A stretch of 64,000 nucleotides of DNA from Saccharomycopsis crataegensis (GCF_037102585.1 NW_027043829.1:992001-1056000), one strand, 5' to 3'; counted from the stretch's first letter, positions 30,685 to 43,476 are shown. Notes: a model not told the origin generated them from the letters alone. Numbers and translations: made by a program.

Positions 30685-30746
30685 CAGAGGGAATTCAACA
30701 TGAAAGAGGCATCTACAGAGGGAATTCAACATGAAAGAGGCATCTA
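30685..30746. repeat. Perfect 31-bp tandem duplication
   Basis: Two exact copies of a 31-bp unit (30685-30715 and 30716-30746), beginning CAGAGGGAATTC and ending GGCATCTA. Confidence 0.9.
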
Positions 30747-30912
30747 ACAATACTACAACAAATAATATTCCATCGCTAGGTACAAATTCATAAAGATAAC
30801 TTTGAAATAATATGACGTACACAAATATATAATAAACTTTTTTTTTTCTTTTTTTTTATTACACCGAGAAAGAGAACAGTAGAGATCTCAAGCTATTGAA
30901 GACTGTGAATTC

Positions 30913-33900
30913 CTAATCCTTTTTCTTACCAAAAATAGTGTTCTTCACCTTTCCAACAGCACCAATACCGCCACCAATAGTACCACCAATAATTTTAGAG
31001 CCACCAGCTACAAAGGTTTTACCTGTGTCGAAAACAGCGGTATCAAGAGATCTTTCAACCTTAGACACAGGAATGATATAACCTTCTTTGAATTTGAATG
31101 TCAAATAAACCATTCCACCGTTTGCTTCACCATGTTCACCTGCCAATTTGATTTCAACGTCGGTTTCCGAGCCATCAGCCTTGATCTCTGAAAGTGGGAA
31201 ATCAAATTCTCCCAATGGGTCGTCTTGACCGGAACCAATATCCCAATCATAGACCGCCACTTTAAGGTAGGAATAGTATCTATTTGATATTTCAAATTCC
31301 GTGGATTCGTTCCACACTGGATCAAGGGTCTTCTTTTTTGTCTTTGTTTTATACAACTCTTCCTTTGCTCCATTCAACAAAAATTTAACATATGGATCGG
31401 ACTTTCCGTTAGTATCCGCGGCGATCAAGTTCGCAGCGCTCTTAATTTCCATAGAAACGGTACCAGAAGAGGAGATTCTATCACTTTCTGGCAATTCACC
31501 ACCATTCAATGGGATAAATCTGGTGGAAATCTTAATGGAGGAACCGTCGTCCAATTTCAATTCATATGGCTCATCATATGAATTCTTCAACAAAGTAACA
31601 GTTGGAATAGTAACTTCAGCAAGAGATTCTTCAGCACGGTTGTGATCTTGCTCTTCGGCAATTCTAAAATGCGCTTGAGACCAACTTAAATCTCTAATGA
31701 CCACATCACCAACCCCTCTAAATGCTCTAACTGAACTGATTTTAGGAGAGGTGTATTCTGCATACCCACCGGCATCAAAGAATGCTTGTAAATAGCCTTT
31801 CTTATTGACAAATTTCCCATCGAGAATAGTGAAAACAAACACACCAGATTCACTTTCCACTAATTGATCCAAAGTAACTCTCTTCTTAGTAGTCTTGCTG
31901 AAATCAGACACTGGGTGAGCCAAAGGAACGGATTCATCAAACATCTCCAATTCTTTCTTGGCCGCAGCTTCAGCATCACGTTTCTTCTTTTCAGCGTCCG
32001 AGAGCTTAGCATCAGCATCTTCCTTAGCCTTGACCTTTTTACGTTCTTCCTCAATACCTCTTGCTTCTTCAGGAGACAAAACTTCTTGCAATGGGTAGAA
32101 GCTGATACTGTAAGTAACATTACCTTTTGAGAATTTTCTAGCAACTAATCTGTTAGTTCTTGGTTCCTTATCATTATAAATAGCCAAGTTACCCTTTTCA
32201 TCTCTGGAAATAATGTCAGACAACTTCAAGTCAAAAGAGCCAAGAGATCTATCAGCACGGGTTTCGGTATCCATAGCTTCAATAGTAAGCTTTTGATTAA
32301 CGGAAGTAATAGGGACAATGAGGGCTTCATTCCAATTTGGATTGGTCGTAGAATCTCTAACTGTCGTTCTAGCTTTAGCAAACCCATTAACAAGCACTCT
32401 AACATATGGATCAATAGTACCGACTGTTTCCAAATTACGCAAATCTCTAGCATTGTTAACCACGACCTTAATAACACCAATTGGCTCAGTATAAGTAGTA
32501 GCACCCGAAACTTTTTCCATCTTAACAGGTGACCAGTAACCTTCAATATTAAGTTGACCTGAACCTTTTGAAAATGGAATAAATGGTCTTTTAATCACGG
32601 TTCTATCAATCACATCATTAAGAGTAGTATAAATAGAGTCAATTTCTTTGCCACTGGCATCCTTTAGAATGATAGTGGCCCTAGCATGGGCACGGTTGGT
32701 GACAACGTATCTACCAGTAAGGGAATAAGATGGATTATTACTCTTTTTGACAATCTTGGAAGTTGCAACGGATTTATTATTGATGCGCAATTCAACGGAG
32801 GTAGTGAGTGGTTTTTCAGCATCAAAATCAGCACCTAAAACTTCAATTCTGGCAACACCAGTATTCAACTCTGGCGGAGGTTCAGTGGAGCCATCAATTA
32901 ATCTCTTTGGTAAAATCACTGGCTGATATTTAATGCTAAAAGAAACATCACCAACTGGTCTATTATTACGAAAGAAGCATGTAGAAATATCCTCTTGAGT
33001 TAGATCAGATTTAAGAGACTGCATATCATAGTCCAAAATACCAATCAACCCATCCTTTCTATCATCATTGTAATCATAAATGGCCATGCGCATAGGATCT
33101 GTCAAATTTTTAACTAACACAAACAAAGTCTCGTCCCATTTAGCAACATGCGTGTCTTCCAAAGTACTAGTCTTAGCAACAACAGTCGACCCAAAGCCAA
33201 AAGTGATATAAGGATCAATAGTGTTATCTAAAGTACGGTCGAATAATTTAATATTAGAAGCCTTCTTCACTTGAATGGCTAAGATACCAGCCGCAGCATT
33301 AAGATCACCAGCTAATAATTGCTCAACATTCAATTGGAAAGAGAAAGGTGGCAAAACAAGAGGGCCAGCATATTTACTAACCATTTCGTTAATAAATGGC
33401 CATAACCCAGGGAATGAAAGGACCTCCCAATTAATCGGGGTATCACCAAACACTTTGGAGACAAAATCAAACATCGGGAGTTCAGGTAAAGAGACGTTAA
33501 TAGTATCAATATGTGGGAAGCTCTCCATCATGTGAATTCTGACTCTTACAGTTGTGTTGAATGCCACATTCTTCACAACAATAGGCAAGGAAATTCCAAA
33601 TAATTTAATCTTGACCACAACTTTTTGATTCACCCGGTTCTTCAACTGCTTGTAAGTCAAATCATGGTGGTCATTTGGAGTGAAACTAACGCACCAATCC
33701 ATAACCAAGACATCATTAGAAGTTTCTGGTAAAGTTTTCACGGACTCAATTCTAAATGGCTTAGATCCCAAGGTAATGGTATCAATCCACACTGCTTTGA
33801 TGAAGGCTGGTAAAGAGCCAATGGAAGAGGCAATGATCGGATTAGCAGTATCAGCAACAGTTTGACAAATGTATGGCTCGAGGAAAATCCAATACTTATC

Positions 33901-34573
33901 GAGCAAAGCATTTAACCAATCCATGGTTTCATAATCAGTTTCAATTTTCTTAACGGACATTTCTCTTTGGGTTTCCTGTTTAATAACGGTTCTGTACTTT
34001 CTAATCTGAGTTCTGTAGTAAATTGCTGTGAATAAAATAATAAAGAACACAGGACCAAGAGAGAACCTAAAATGACCAAAGAACCAAGAAAATAACCCAC
34101 CAATGAACAAAATTGCCACATTATGGAACCACTGACCATAAGCAATGTCAGGCAAATAATTTTCAAGTAACGTAGGGGTAGAGAGCAAATCATCCAATTC
34201 GTCTTCTTTGGTCAAAGTATCATTTTCTCTCCATCCAGATACTTCTTTCCAACCCCTAAAAGTTGCTTGCACTGGGACACGTTTGATTTCTTTTTCTACT
34301 GGGTTCTTCTCATCTGCTTTAGCCTCATTTCCAGATTTAGTCTCTTCGACTTTTTTTTCTTCAGGTACTGCTTTCTCAGTAGAGCCATTGACCTGTTGTT
34401 TCACCGTGCTAGTCACAACAGGTCCCTCTTTGTTTGTCACAGCCTGCTAATTTAACATGTCAGTACTAAATTATATCATTATAAGAAAATCAATACGCAA
34501 CTGTGTGTGGTAATAACGGTTGAGGCAAAGAATGGAGGGAAGGTGAACTTACCGCTGAAGATTCCTCGGACAT
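30913..34573 (-). CDS. Tricalbin (SMP and C2 domains), spliced
   Basis: An ER-plasma membrane tether and lipid-transfer protein. Exon 1 is seven codons (34573-34553, MSEESSA); a 109-nt intron has GTAAGT, TACTGAC (34465-34459) and TTAGCAG; exon 2 is 34443-30913, total 1183 residues. Order: disordered N-terminus, a hydrophobic hairpin (WFHNVAILFIGGLFSW, then PVFFIILFTAIYYRT), an SMP domain (about 175-380), then several C2 domains marked by DNTIDPYITFGFG, VGTIDPYVRVLVNG and NGKSDPYVKFLLNG, plus one weaker C2-like unit. A charged coiled stretch (EEERKKVKAKEDADAKLSD) separates two of them. It is a TCB1/2/3-type protein; which paralog cannot be said. Confidence 0.92.
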
Positions 34574-35064
34574 AATTTCAAGATCACTCAGATTCAACAA
34601 ATATTTCTGAAAGTGATAATCTTGAAGCGTAATTGAGAATCAATTTCAACAATAAATTGGAGGATTGGTATTATATTGCTACAACTAGCCAATTTCAAGG
34701 GTGGTTTTCTTTGCGAAATTGGGTTGCGAGAGGCTGGTAAGTGGAATTGGCGGGTAACGTTGCTGGAGAGCGACTGACTACAATAACTATTGCTTTATAC
34801 TAGCTAGAGAAGAATATATTCAGTAATAATTATTACGCTATAATAAATAGTATAGTGCAACAGCAAATATATCAAGACGGATCCATGATTGCAACAAACC
34901 TATTCAATAAGGTGTTTGGATGCCCAAAATTATATTCCGTGCTTTGGTGTTACAGTGCTGAATGTTGTGTTTTCAGTAAAAAAAACACATAATTTTTTAT
35001 ATAAACTCCAAATGAACAAGCAAACAAAAATTAAGCTATACAACTAAATGAATACAAAAAAGAA
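34574..35064. other. Intergenic region
   Basis: Promoter of the tricalbin gene and 3' flank of the dioxygenase gene (both on the minus strand). No ORF or repeat of note. Confidence 0.5.
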
Positions 35065-36219
35065 TTAAACATTTCTTACTTTAATATCAGACGCTACCGG
35101 ATGGCCCTCACAAACAGGATCTTCACCAGAAGCAATATTACATTGATGCATGAGTCTCTTGTCATCTTTAGAAAACTCACCAGTAACGCTATGCCATAAC
35201 TGTCTGTTGGAGAAAAGAACCAAGTCCCCAGCAGTCCATGAGTGAGCATAAACATGTTTTGGAGCAATAGCAGGTCTCATCAAACGATACACTTCTTGAC
35301 GAGATTCTTCCAATCCAAGACGTTCTCCAGTCTTGTTACGAACCAAGTTGAAGATGCAACAACCATGTACTTGCAACGAATGTTCACCAGTGATTGGATC
35401 AGTCCATACAAGAGGCAATTTCTTAACCTTAGATTCTTCCCATTCTGGGAGCTCATCAAAGGAAAGTTCCTTACCCTCAGAAACCATAGTCAAACCATCA
35501 CTAGTTGCCTTGGAACGGCCAATGAAAATGTAAGGATGAGGAGCGTAGACAACAGTGGTGTTCATGGCGAGTTCCTGGTCTCCTTTGGAAAGGAGATTAA
35601 AAGCAATTGCACCAGAAATAAAAGCGGTGGCACCTTTTGTCAAAGAAAATTCTTCTTTTGTGTCCTCGTAAACAATCTTCTGTTGCTCATCCGCACCAGG
35701 AACATGAATACCGAGCAAAGTAGTACATTTTGGAGGAGAAAGCTCATAAAGAGCTGAGTCAATATGCCATCTGTAGAAACGGGTTTGGCCAGCGGCAGTT
35801 TGTTCATCAGTCAAGGTATCCTTGTGGAAAGTGCGCTGGGAAGGCTGGGTGAGGTCGAAATCTTTAAGGCCATTATCTTCTTCCCAATGACCATTTCCAA
35901 TAATTTGGACTTGTGGTTGAGATGGAACGGTGTGACCATCCTTCTTAAGCACCGAATCTTTGTGACGGAAAGTCTTCCCATGCCCATAGCTTTTGCCTTC
36001 CTTATCACAAGTCTCATCAAAACGGGTGGTAAGAACATATTGCGAGCGTGGGCTGAGGTTCTTTTGGTCTGGGATGACAATGACTTTGTAAGTGTGAAGG
36101 GCTTTTTCCAATAAATCGAAATCCTCCTGCCCAAGTAACGATGGATCGGTGGCATCTTGGGGAAGCTGGATGGTAGCACCAAAAGGAGCGTTGGTTAATG
36201 GAATGGCTTTAAGGGACAT
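35065..36219 (-). CDS. XANA: Fe(II)/2-oxoglutarate xanthine dioxygenase (XanA-type)
   Basis: A TauD/TfdA-fold dioxygenase of 384 residues. The iron ligands are His152 and Asp154 (RWHIDSALYELSPPKCTTLL) and His343 (LWHSVTG), with Arg355 (KRLMHQ) for 2-oxoglutarate. The RFYRWHID-LPPKCTTLLG signature is that of fungal XanA proteins, which turn xanthine into uric acid with 2-oxoglutarate instead of a molybdenum enzyme; S. cerevisiae lacks it. Jlp1-type sulfonate dioxygenases are the other candidate but are shorter in the middle and do not share this block. It is divergent from the MFS transporter 1.9 kb away; Pdr-like palindromes and a GATAAG lie upstream. Confidence 0.85.
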   Translation of the reverse strand: MSLKAIPLTNAPFGATIQLPQDATDPSLLGQEDFDLLEKALHTYKVIVIPDQKNLSPRSQYVLTTRFDETCDKEGKSYGHGKTFRHKDSVLKKDGHTVPSQPQVQIIGNGHWEEDNGLKDFDLTQPSQRTFHKDTLTDEQTAAGQTRFYRWHIDSALYELSPPKCTTLLGIHVPGADEQQKIVYEDTKEEFSLTKGATAFISGAIAFNLLSKGDQELAMNTTVVYAPHPYIFIGRSKATSDGLTMVSEGKELSFDELPEWEESKVKKLPLVWTDPITGEHSLQVHGCCIFNLVRNKTGERLGLEESRQEVYRLMRPAIAPKHVYAHSWTAGDLVLFSNRQLWHSVTGEFSKDDKRLMHQCNIASGEDPVCEGHPVASDIKVRNV

Positions 36220-36384
36220 TTTAATAGTATTTGTGTGTGTATTTCAGATGGTAATGGTAATAACTTTGATGGAATAAAAATGTTGGAGAGAATGAAAAAT
36301 GAAAGAGAAGAAAGTGATGAGAAAACGGTCTGTTTATATATCAGAAAAACTCGTCCGGCCGATAAGAACACCAGAGCTGTCAAT

Positions 36385-36434
36385 ACCGCGGATAGTGCAC
36401 CACAAGACCACTGTAAATCGCAATGATCCGCGGA
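36385..36434. promoter_or_regulatory. Pair of PDRE-like palindromes
   Basis: TCCGCGGA (36427-36434) is a perfect pleiotropic drug response element for Pdr1/Pdr3-type Zn2Cys6 factors; ACCGCGGA (36385-36392) is a one-mismatch copy 35 bp away. They lie 166-208 bp upstream of the dioxygenase start and about 1.65 kb from the MFS start. Function is inferred; other Zn2Cys6 factors bind CCG/CGG pairs too. Confidence 0.45.
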
Positions 36435-36537
36435 AGTCTGAGTGATATCAGTCCCCGGGCCTCCGAAGGAGCTCACAACCATGGTTCCGAAGTTCTGTTA
36501 TCCTATTAAGGAAGAATTACTACTGCTAGTGAACGGT

Positions 36538-38077
<1,540 letters not shown>

Positions 38078-39877
38078 ATGAGTTCGCATACAGAGAGAAA
38101 ATCTCTTGATAGCTCCACCAGCACAGAGACCCCTACCAACTTCACTCCAGATGGCTTGACTTATGAGAATGTTGATGCAAAAAGCCTTCAAAGAAACATG
38201 ACCGGACATTCTGTTCGCTCTGCCAGCGAACTTGCTGCTATTGAAAAAATTGTTTCCCGTGTTTCTGCTCACGCTGGGGCTTTAGGTCCCCTTGAAGAAC
38301 CTATTGACCACGAATATGTCAGAGACGTCTCAAAAGAAGACCCAAACGCAGATGTCAACGATGCTGACCCTTGGAAATATCCATTGGATCCTGACACTGG
38401 GATCAGATTAGTGACATTTGTCGGTGATAACGATCCTGATGACCCTAGAACTTGGGCGCCAAAGAAAAAATGGGGTATCACATTATTGCTTGGTCTCATT
38501 TGTTTTGTCGTTGCCTTTGCGTCTTCTGTAATCACCGGTGGAATGGAAGGTCCAATGATTAGCTTTGACGTCTCTATGGAAGTGTCAATCTTGGCAGTCA
38601 CTTTGTTCGTCATTGGTTTTGGTGTCGGTCCAATTGTTTTCTCTCCATTATCAGAAGAAGTCGGTAGAAGAATCATTTATTCTTCCACTTTATTCTTGGG
38701 GGTCATTTTCATTATCCCATGTGCTGTAGCCAAAAATATCGGTACTTTATTGGTTTGTCGTCTTATTGATGGTATCGCGTTCTCCGCCCCAATCACGCTT
38801 ATTGGTGGTTCTCTTTCCGATATCTTTCTTTCCCACGAAAGAGGTGCGGCAATGGCAGTTTTCTCAGCTGCTCCTTTCCTTGGTCCAATCATTGGCCCAC
38901 TTGTTGGTGGTTGGATCTATATACGTGCTGGCTGGAGATGGCTTTATTGGGTTATGTTTATTCTCTCTGCAGTGGTCTACGTATTTGTCATTTTTGCCGT
39001 TCCTGAAACCCATCACCAAACCATTCTTAAAAAGAGAAAAGAAAAACTTATCAAGCTCACTGGCGATGATCGTTACTTGATCCTCAAGGACTTGAAACCT
39101 CGTACTGTCAAAGAAGTTGCCATTGAAACTGTTTCTAGACCGCTCATCTTATTGACGGAGCCAATTGTTTTGTTAATCACTATTTACATGTCTGTAATTT
39201 ATGGTCTTCTTTACATGTACTTCTTTGCATTCCCAGTGGTCTTTGGTGAAGGTAAGGGATGGAATGATGGTATGGTTGGTCTTATGTTCATCCCGATCGC
39301 TATTGGCATTGTCATTGCCAGCGCTGCTTCTCCTTATGTCAACAAAATGTACAACAAGTACACTGCTGTATACATCGCTCGTGGGGAGATTCCTCCTCCA
39401 GAATTGCGTTTGATTCCAATGATGATTTCTTGCTGGCTTATTCCAATTGGTCTTTTCATCTTTGCCTGGACCTCATATACTCGTCTCGACTGGGTGGGTC
39501 CTGCCTTTGGTGCTATCCCTTGTGGCTGTGGGTTCTTGCTTCTTTATAATTCCGCCAACAACTACATGGTTGACTCGTATCAACATTTTGCGGCTTCTGC
39601 TCTTGCTGCTAAAACTTTGGTCCGTTCAATCCATGGGGCCACATGTGTGTTATACACCGTTCAAATGTTGCACCGTTTGGGCTACCAATGGGGGATTTCC
39701 TTGCTTGCCTTCATTTCATTGGCTTGCTGCGCCATTCCTTATTTCTTCTTCTTTTATGGGGCAAAGATTAGAGAAAGATCTAAATATGCTTACACTCCAA
39801 GCGTTGAAGAGTACATGAAAGCCAACACCGTGGCGACAAAAGTTTCCAGTGATGACGAAGAAAAGAAGGTTGAATGA
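38078..39877 (+). CDS. MFS drug:H+ antiporter (DHA1 type)
   Basis: A major facilitator with 12 hydrophobic segments, 599 residues. The N-terminal about 120 residues are cytosolic and acidic, with the DDPRTWAPKKKWG pattern just before helix 1. Motif A-like SPLSEEVGRR lies between helices 2 and 3, and motif C (GAAMAVFSAAPFLGPIIGPLVGGWIY) marks antiporters. Fungal relatives export drugs, fluconazole-like compounds or polyamines; the substrate cannot be told. I chose the ATG at 38078 rather than 38027 because the earlier one adds a hydrophobic stretch unlike the family. Context: Pdr-like sites and the GC-rich island upstream suggest regulated expression. Confidence 0.88.
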   Translation: MSSHTERKSLDSSTSTETPTNFTPDGLTYENVDAKSLQRNMTGHSVRSASELAAIEKIVSRVSAHAGALGPLEEPIDHEYVRDVSKEDPNADVNDADPWKYPLDPDTGIRLVTFVGDNDPDDPRTWAPKKKWGITLLLGLICFVVAFASSVITGGMEGPMISFDVSMEVSILAVTLFVIGFGVGPIVFSPLSEEVGRRIIYSSTLFLGVIFIIPCAVAKNIGTLLVCRLIDGIAFSAPITLIGGSLSDIFLSHERGAAMAVFSAAPFLGPIIGPLVGGWIYIRAGWRWLYWVMFILSAVVYVFVIFAVPETHHQTILKKRKEKLIKLTGDDRYLILKDLKPRTVKEVAIETVSRPLILLTEPIVLLITIYMSVIYGLLYMYFFAFPVVFGEGKGWNDGMVGLMFIPIAIGIVIASAASPYVNKMYNKYTAVYIARGEIPPPELRLIPMMISCWLIPIGLFIFAWTSYTRLDWVGPAFGAIPCGCGFLLLYNSANNYMVDSYQHFAASALAAKTLVRSIHGATCVLYTVQMLHRLGYQWGISLLAFISLACCAIPYFFFFYGAKIRERSKYAYTPSVEEYMKANTVATKVSSDDEEKKVE

Positions 39878-40649
39878 ATGAATCAATCTTACTATTTCCC
39901 ATATCATAAGGACCACCCAGCATTAATCAAAATGCAACATTCTTTTTTTTTGTTTTTTGTTTTCCATCTTCATTAATTTTTTTGAAGCCAGTAAAGAAAT
40001 AGTTACCTTTAGTTACCCAAAGCACCGCTATTTTTCCTTACCAACTTTCAAGCTGATGCTTTCTAGCTTTCAAATGCTGTTCAACTTGCTTTCAATTCCA
40101 AGATAACGTACTGCCATTCATTTTTGATAATTCCTCTCCTCCCCCTCCCACTATTCCTACTTCCGTTGATACACTCCAGAAATTGTACTATATTTCTACG
40201 GTATATGAATAATTCCTTTGCCCAGAAAGATCAAATCTTTACACATAATACCATAATAGTCTAATATAATATTTTAATTTTTTATGTTCTTCATGTAATT
40301 ATTGACCTTATTTTGATTTCGAGGCAAGTTACGCCAGTGGCTTTTTTTTTTTTCCACTGAATAAACCAAAAGAGTCTTGATAATATCAGTTATACTTATA
40401 TTATTATCTAAAAAAAGTAAAAAAAAGACGTCAATATATACCTTGTAATTGAAAATAGAAAAAAGAAAACAAGTACCGAAAATAATTAAACTAGTAGAAA
40501 AAAAAAACAAGGGTATCCTTAATCAATATTCATCAGAAAAAAAAAAGAATGCGTAAGAATATATAAATAATCATAGCATGAAATCATAACACCATAATAA
40601 AGTAATAAAAATAAATAAATGAAATAAAATAAAAAAATAAATTTCGTAG
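39878..40649. other. Intergenic region between convergent genes
   Basis: 3' flanks of the MFS gene and BIR1. AT-rich with long A/T runs (39943, 40346, 40500) and no credible ORF. Confidence 0.5.
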
Positions 40650-43160
40650 TCACATTTTCATAGCAAAATCAATTGCTTGCATACATCCTTCTTCAAACTC
40701 ATTGATCATGGCTTCACATTTCAATCTCAATAGCTTTTTGCATTGTTCAGTTTGGTACTTCACCCATTCAGCAATAGTCATGTTCAATTCATTTTCAGGT
40801 ACTTGGGAAATGAATGCTGTGAGGATACCTTCTACATCCTCGCTCAATTGGTAATCTAAATTTGCAATAGTTTTCAAGAAATCATTAGCCTTTTCAAGAT
40901 CCTCATACTTATTAGAAATATCACTTCTTTTCTTTGGAACCCAAAACGGAATACAATCAACATCTCGAAGTTGAATTTCCTTCTGTGATGGGGTAGTAGG
41001 AGTAGAATAATTGCTGATTTCAATTTCAGTACCTTCAGCAGTAGGATTAAATAAAGGAGTGAAAACTGCAGGAGGTTGTGATTTCAGAGGAGTTTCACCA
41101 TTTTCCAAGTTCACCTCATCATCACCCCTTTCACAAACAGATACACTAACGTCAAAGTCTGAATCATCATAGTTCACGGGATTGAATGAATATTCCCTGT
41201 AATCTAATTTTGAACGTTCCTTTGATTGTGTCTTGTGATTTTCTATGAACGATACGTCTTGTGGTTTATGAATTGAAATTGGCTCTTGTACTGGATTTGT
41301 GACAATATTTCCCGAGAGCTCATTAAAACGCAAATTGGAGGAGTTCAAGGGTTTATCCAAATCAAGAGGTTTAAAAGCGTCGAAATTGGTTTTAGAAATA
41401 GCGATAGGAGTGCTACTTGAATATAATGAGGGGTCCTTTTTATCCGGAGAAATTAAAGCAGAGTCATCAATGATGTCATCTGGATCCAGATCAGAATCAT
41501 CAGCCTGATCTGTAACATTTTCCAATGGTTGTTTAAGGTCAGCCAATTTTTTTATTTCCATATTTTCATTTTCAAAATCTGATGAAACATCAATAACTTT
41601 GACATTAGGCTCTTCAAAACTCGGTTGCACGACTTGATCATCAGAATAATCAGCATAATCAGCGTAACCTTCGTCAAGATTATCTTGATCTTCAATATTC
41701 ATCGGCTGATGGTCTGATTCCTCATTGCCATGATGAGATAGAGGGTCGTTTTCGGGATCTCTCATGGTATTCGGTTTCAAAGGTTCCTCATACCTCTCCG
41801 AAACGTGTTTTTGAGCAGCATTTTGCTTCTCTGTCAAATAGTTTCTGCTAGATTCACTGAGCACCCCTAAACTTTGAAGTTCGCTTTTCTTATCGAGTGT
41901 GCCATCATGGTCACTATCTTTATTAAGATCTATATCCTTCTTCGAATTTTTTTTCTTCTCAACTCCCTTTGATTTCGTGCGCGTTTCCTTTTTTACAGAT
42001 TCAGCTTCCTCATCACTCTTGAACAAAAGTCTCACCTTTGTCTTCGGCTTTTTTGATGACTTTTTCGAGGATAACGATTTGAGACTATTAGACGACTTTT
42101 CCTTGTCGCTATTCAAACTTGAATTATATTTTTGTAGACCTTTGAATCTCCTTATGGACTTATCGAAACTTACCAAATCTTCAAAATCTTCACTTCTTCT
42201 ATTTTCTTTATTTGCATCAGCAAAATTGGCCAAGAACTTCAATGATTCGCTCAGGGTATCATCCAATAGTTTCCTTAACAGCTTAGATTTTTGCGAAATA
42301 TGCGAGTTGTTAGAAGCAACGCGTTTAATTTTTTTGTTGAGGTTAGCTGACTTCGAAGCAATAAGCGCCCCGCTGTCGAATGATCTTCCATCATTTAGCT
42401 CCTGTACCGGACTAGATCTTTTTTTAGATGATCTAGTGACCGTGGTGGTATTAATGGTGGAAGTTTTCCCAATTACTGAGCTCACAGTGGGAGAGGTTAC
42501 TGCATTCAGTTTTCCCAGAGATTCAAAGAAATAACAATTTGGCGACAACCTTCTATGCTCTGCCGCAGGATCATCTCCAGCTTGCCAATCCTCAAGAGAT
42601 ATTTTGCAATATAAACAAATAGCAGTGTCAGGGCTTTCAGGCATTGGGAAATTGTAAAAGCCGGCATTGATCATTTCTGAAGCTGATGGGGATTCTTTGG
42701 TCCAAGACTGGAAAAATTGTTTTCTGATCTTGTGACATTCCTTGGAGGTAGGTTTTGAGAAAAATGGAACAGAAGACCAATCATAACCGTGGCTTTTTGT
42801 GGTTGTGGTATTGATGTTATTTTTTTTCACGTAAGATAGATCCATCGCTGAACCAGTAAAGGCATCTCTGTCTGACCAAGCTTTATGAAATAACGCAAAC
42901 CCACACTTTGGACTCATAAAAAGATGAAACTCTGCAATATTATCAGCCTTCTTCCAATTCCAATCCCTTTTATGACAGCAAGTGCAAACCACTTGATCCT
43001 TCTTAGTTTTTGTAGGCGCAAAATAAAATCCAAACCTGGCCAACTCTTTTGCGCTTGGTTTTTCATAGGGCCAAGAGATTTTTTCAATGATCTTCTTACC
43101 AACAGTGGCCTCACTGAAGGTTTCCAACCTATCCTGTTCGAACATATTATTGGGTGGCAT
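40650..43160 (-). CDS. BIR1: Survivin-like chromosomal passenger protein
   Basis: An 836-residue protein with two N-terminal BIR domains: the first at about residues 15-95 (CTCC..HLFMSPKC zinc ligands; GFYFAPT), the second at about 140-215 (AGFYNFPMPESPDTAICLYC..EHRRLSPNC). A very long acidic, Ser-rich middle follows, and a helical C-terminus that in this family binds Sli15/INCENP. Bir1 forms part of the chromosomal passenger complex with Ipl1/Aurora B and Sli15 and acts at kinetochores and the spindle. The layout and length fit Bir1 (954 in S. cerevisiae); the C-terminal helix ends ECMQAIDFAMKM here. It is divergent from the U5-40K gene. Confidence 0.93.
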   Translation of the reverse strand: MPPNNMFEQDRLETFSEATVGKKIIEKISWPYEKPSAKELARFGFYFAPTKTKKDQVVCTCCHKRDWNWKKADNIAEFHLFMSPKCGFALFHKAWSDRDAFTGSAMDLSYVKKNNINTTTTKSHGYDWSSVPFFSKPTSKECHKIRKQFFQSWTKESPSASEMINAGFYNFPMPESPDTAICLYCKISLEDWQAGDDPAAEHRRLSPNCYFFESLGKLNAVTSPTVSSVIGKTSTINTTTVTRSSKKRSSPVQELNDGRSFDSGALIASKSANLNKKIKRVASNNSHISQKSKLLRKLLDDTLSESLKFLANFADANKENRRSEDFEDLVSFDKSIRRFKGLQKYNSSLNSDKEKSSNSLKSLSSKKSSKKPKTKVRLLFKSDEEAESVKKETRTKSKGVEKKKNSKKDIDLNKDSDHDGTLDKKSELQSLGVLSESSRNYLTEKQNAAQKHVSERYEEPLKPNTMRDPENDPLSHHGNEESDHQPMNIEDQDNLDEGYADYADYSDDQVVQPSFEEPNVKVIDVSSDFENENMEIKKLADLKQPLENVTDQADDSDLDPDDIIDDSALISPDKKDPSLYSSSTPIAISKTNFDAFKPLDLDKPLNSSNLRFNELSGNIVTNPVQEPISIHKPQDVSFIENHKTQSKERSKLDYREYSFNPVNYDDSDFDVSVSVCERGDDEVNLENGETPLKSQPPAVFTPLFNPTAEGTEIEISNYSTPTTPSQKEIQLRDVDCIPFWVPKKRSDISNKYEDLEKANDFLKTIANLDYQLSEDVEGILTAFISQVPENELNMTIAEWVKYQTEQCKKLLRLKCEAMINEFEEGCMQAIDFAMKM

Positions 43161-43476
43161 ACTGTGCTTCCAGGAGAGAAATTGGCGTTATGGAAGATGT
43201 TTCCAAAATCAAAACAAACAATAAATAAAAATAAAAAAAAAAACACCAAAAAAAAAACAAGCATAAATAAACAGCTCCATGTGAAACATACTGATAGAGA
43301 CATACATAAACATTTATTAATATACCAGTATGGCGGTCCTAAAATTTCATTTTTCTGGCGGGTAAGAAAATGGGTAAAATGTTAATCAATACATCTCATA
43401 CTTGCTAGTAAAAAATTGAACCAACGTCAAGATATAAGGGCTTAACTACTGAAATATATTGAAAAGGATTTAATCG
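43161..43476. other. Divergent promoter region
   Basis: A 316-bp shared promoter of BIR1 and the U5-40K-like gene, with A-rich tracts at 43225-43260. No further feature was seen. Confidence 0.5.

Larger units (their letters stand above)
30548..30912. other. Intergenic region upstream of QCR10
   Basis: It carries CCAAT-type sites (30615-30622 palindromic, 30651-30655), a CACGTG at 30658-30663 and a 31-bp tandem duplication (30685-30746), and it ends in the 3' flank of the tricalbin gene. Confidence 0.55.
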
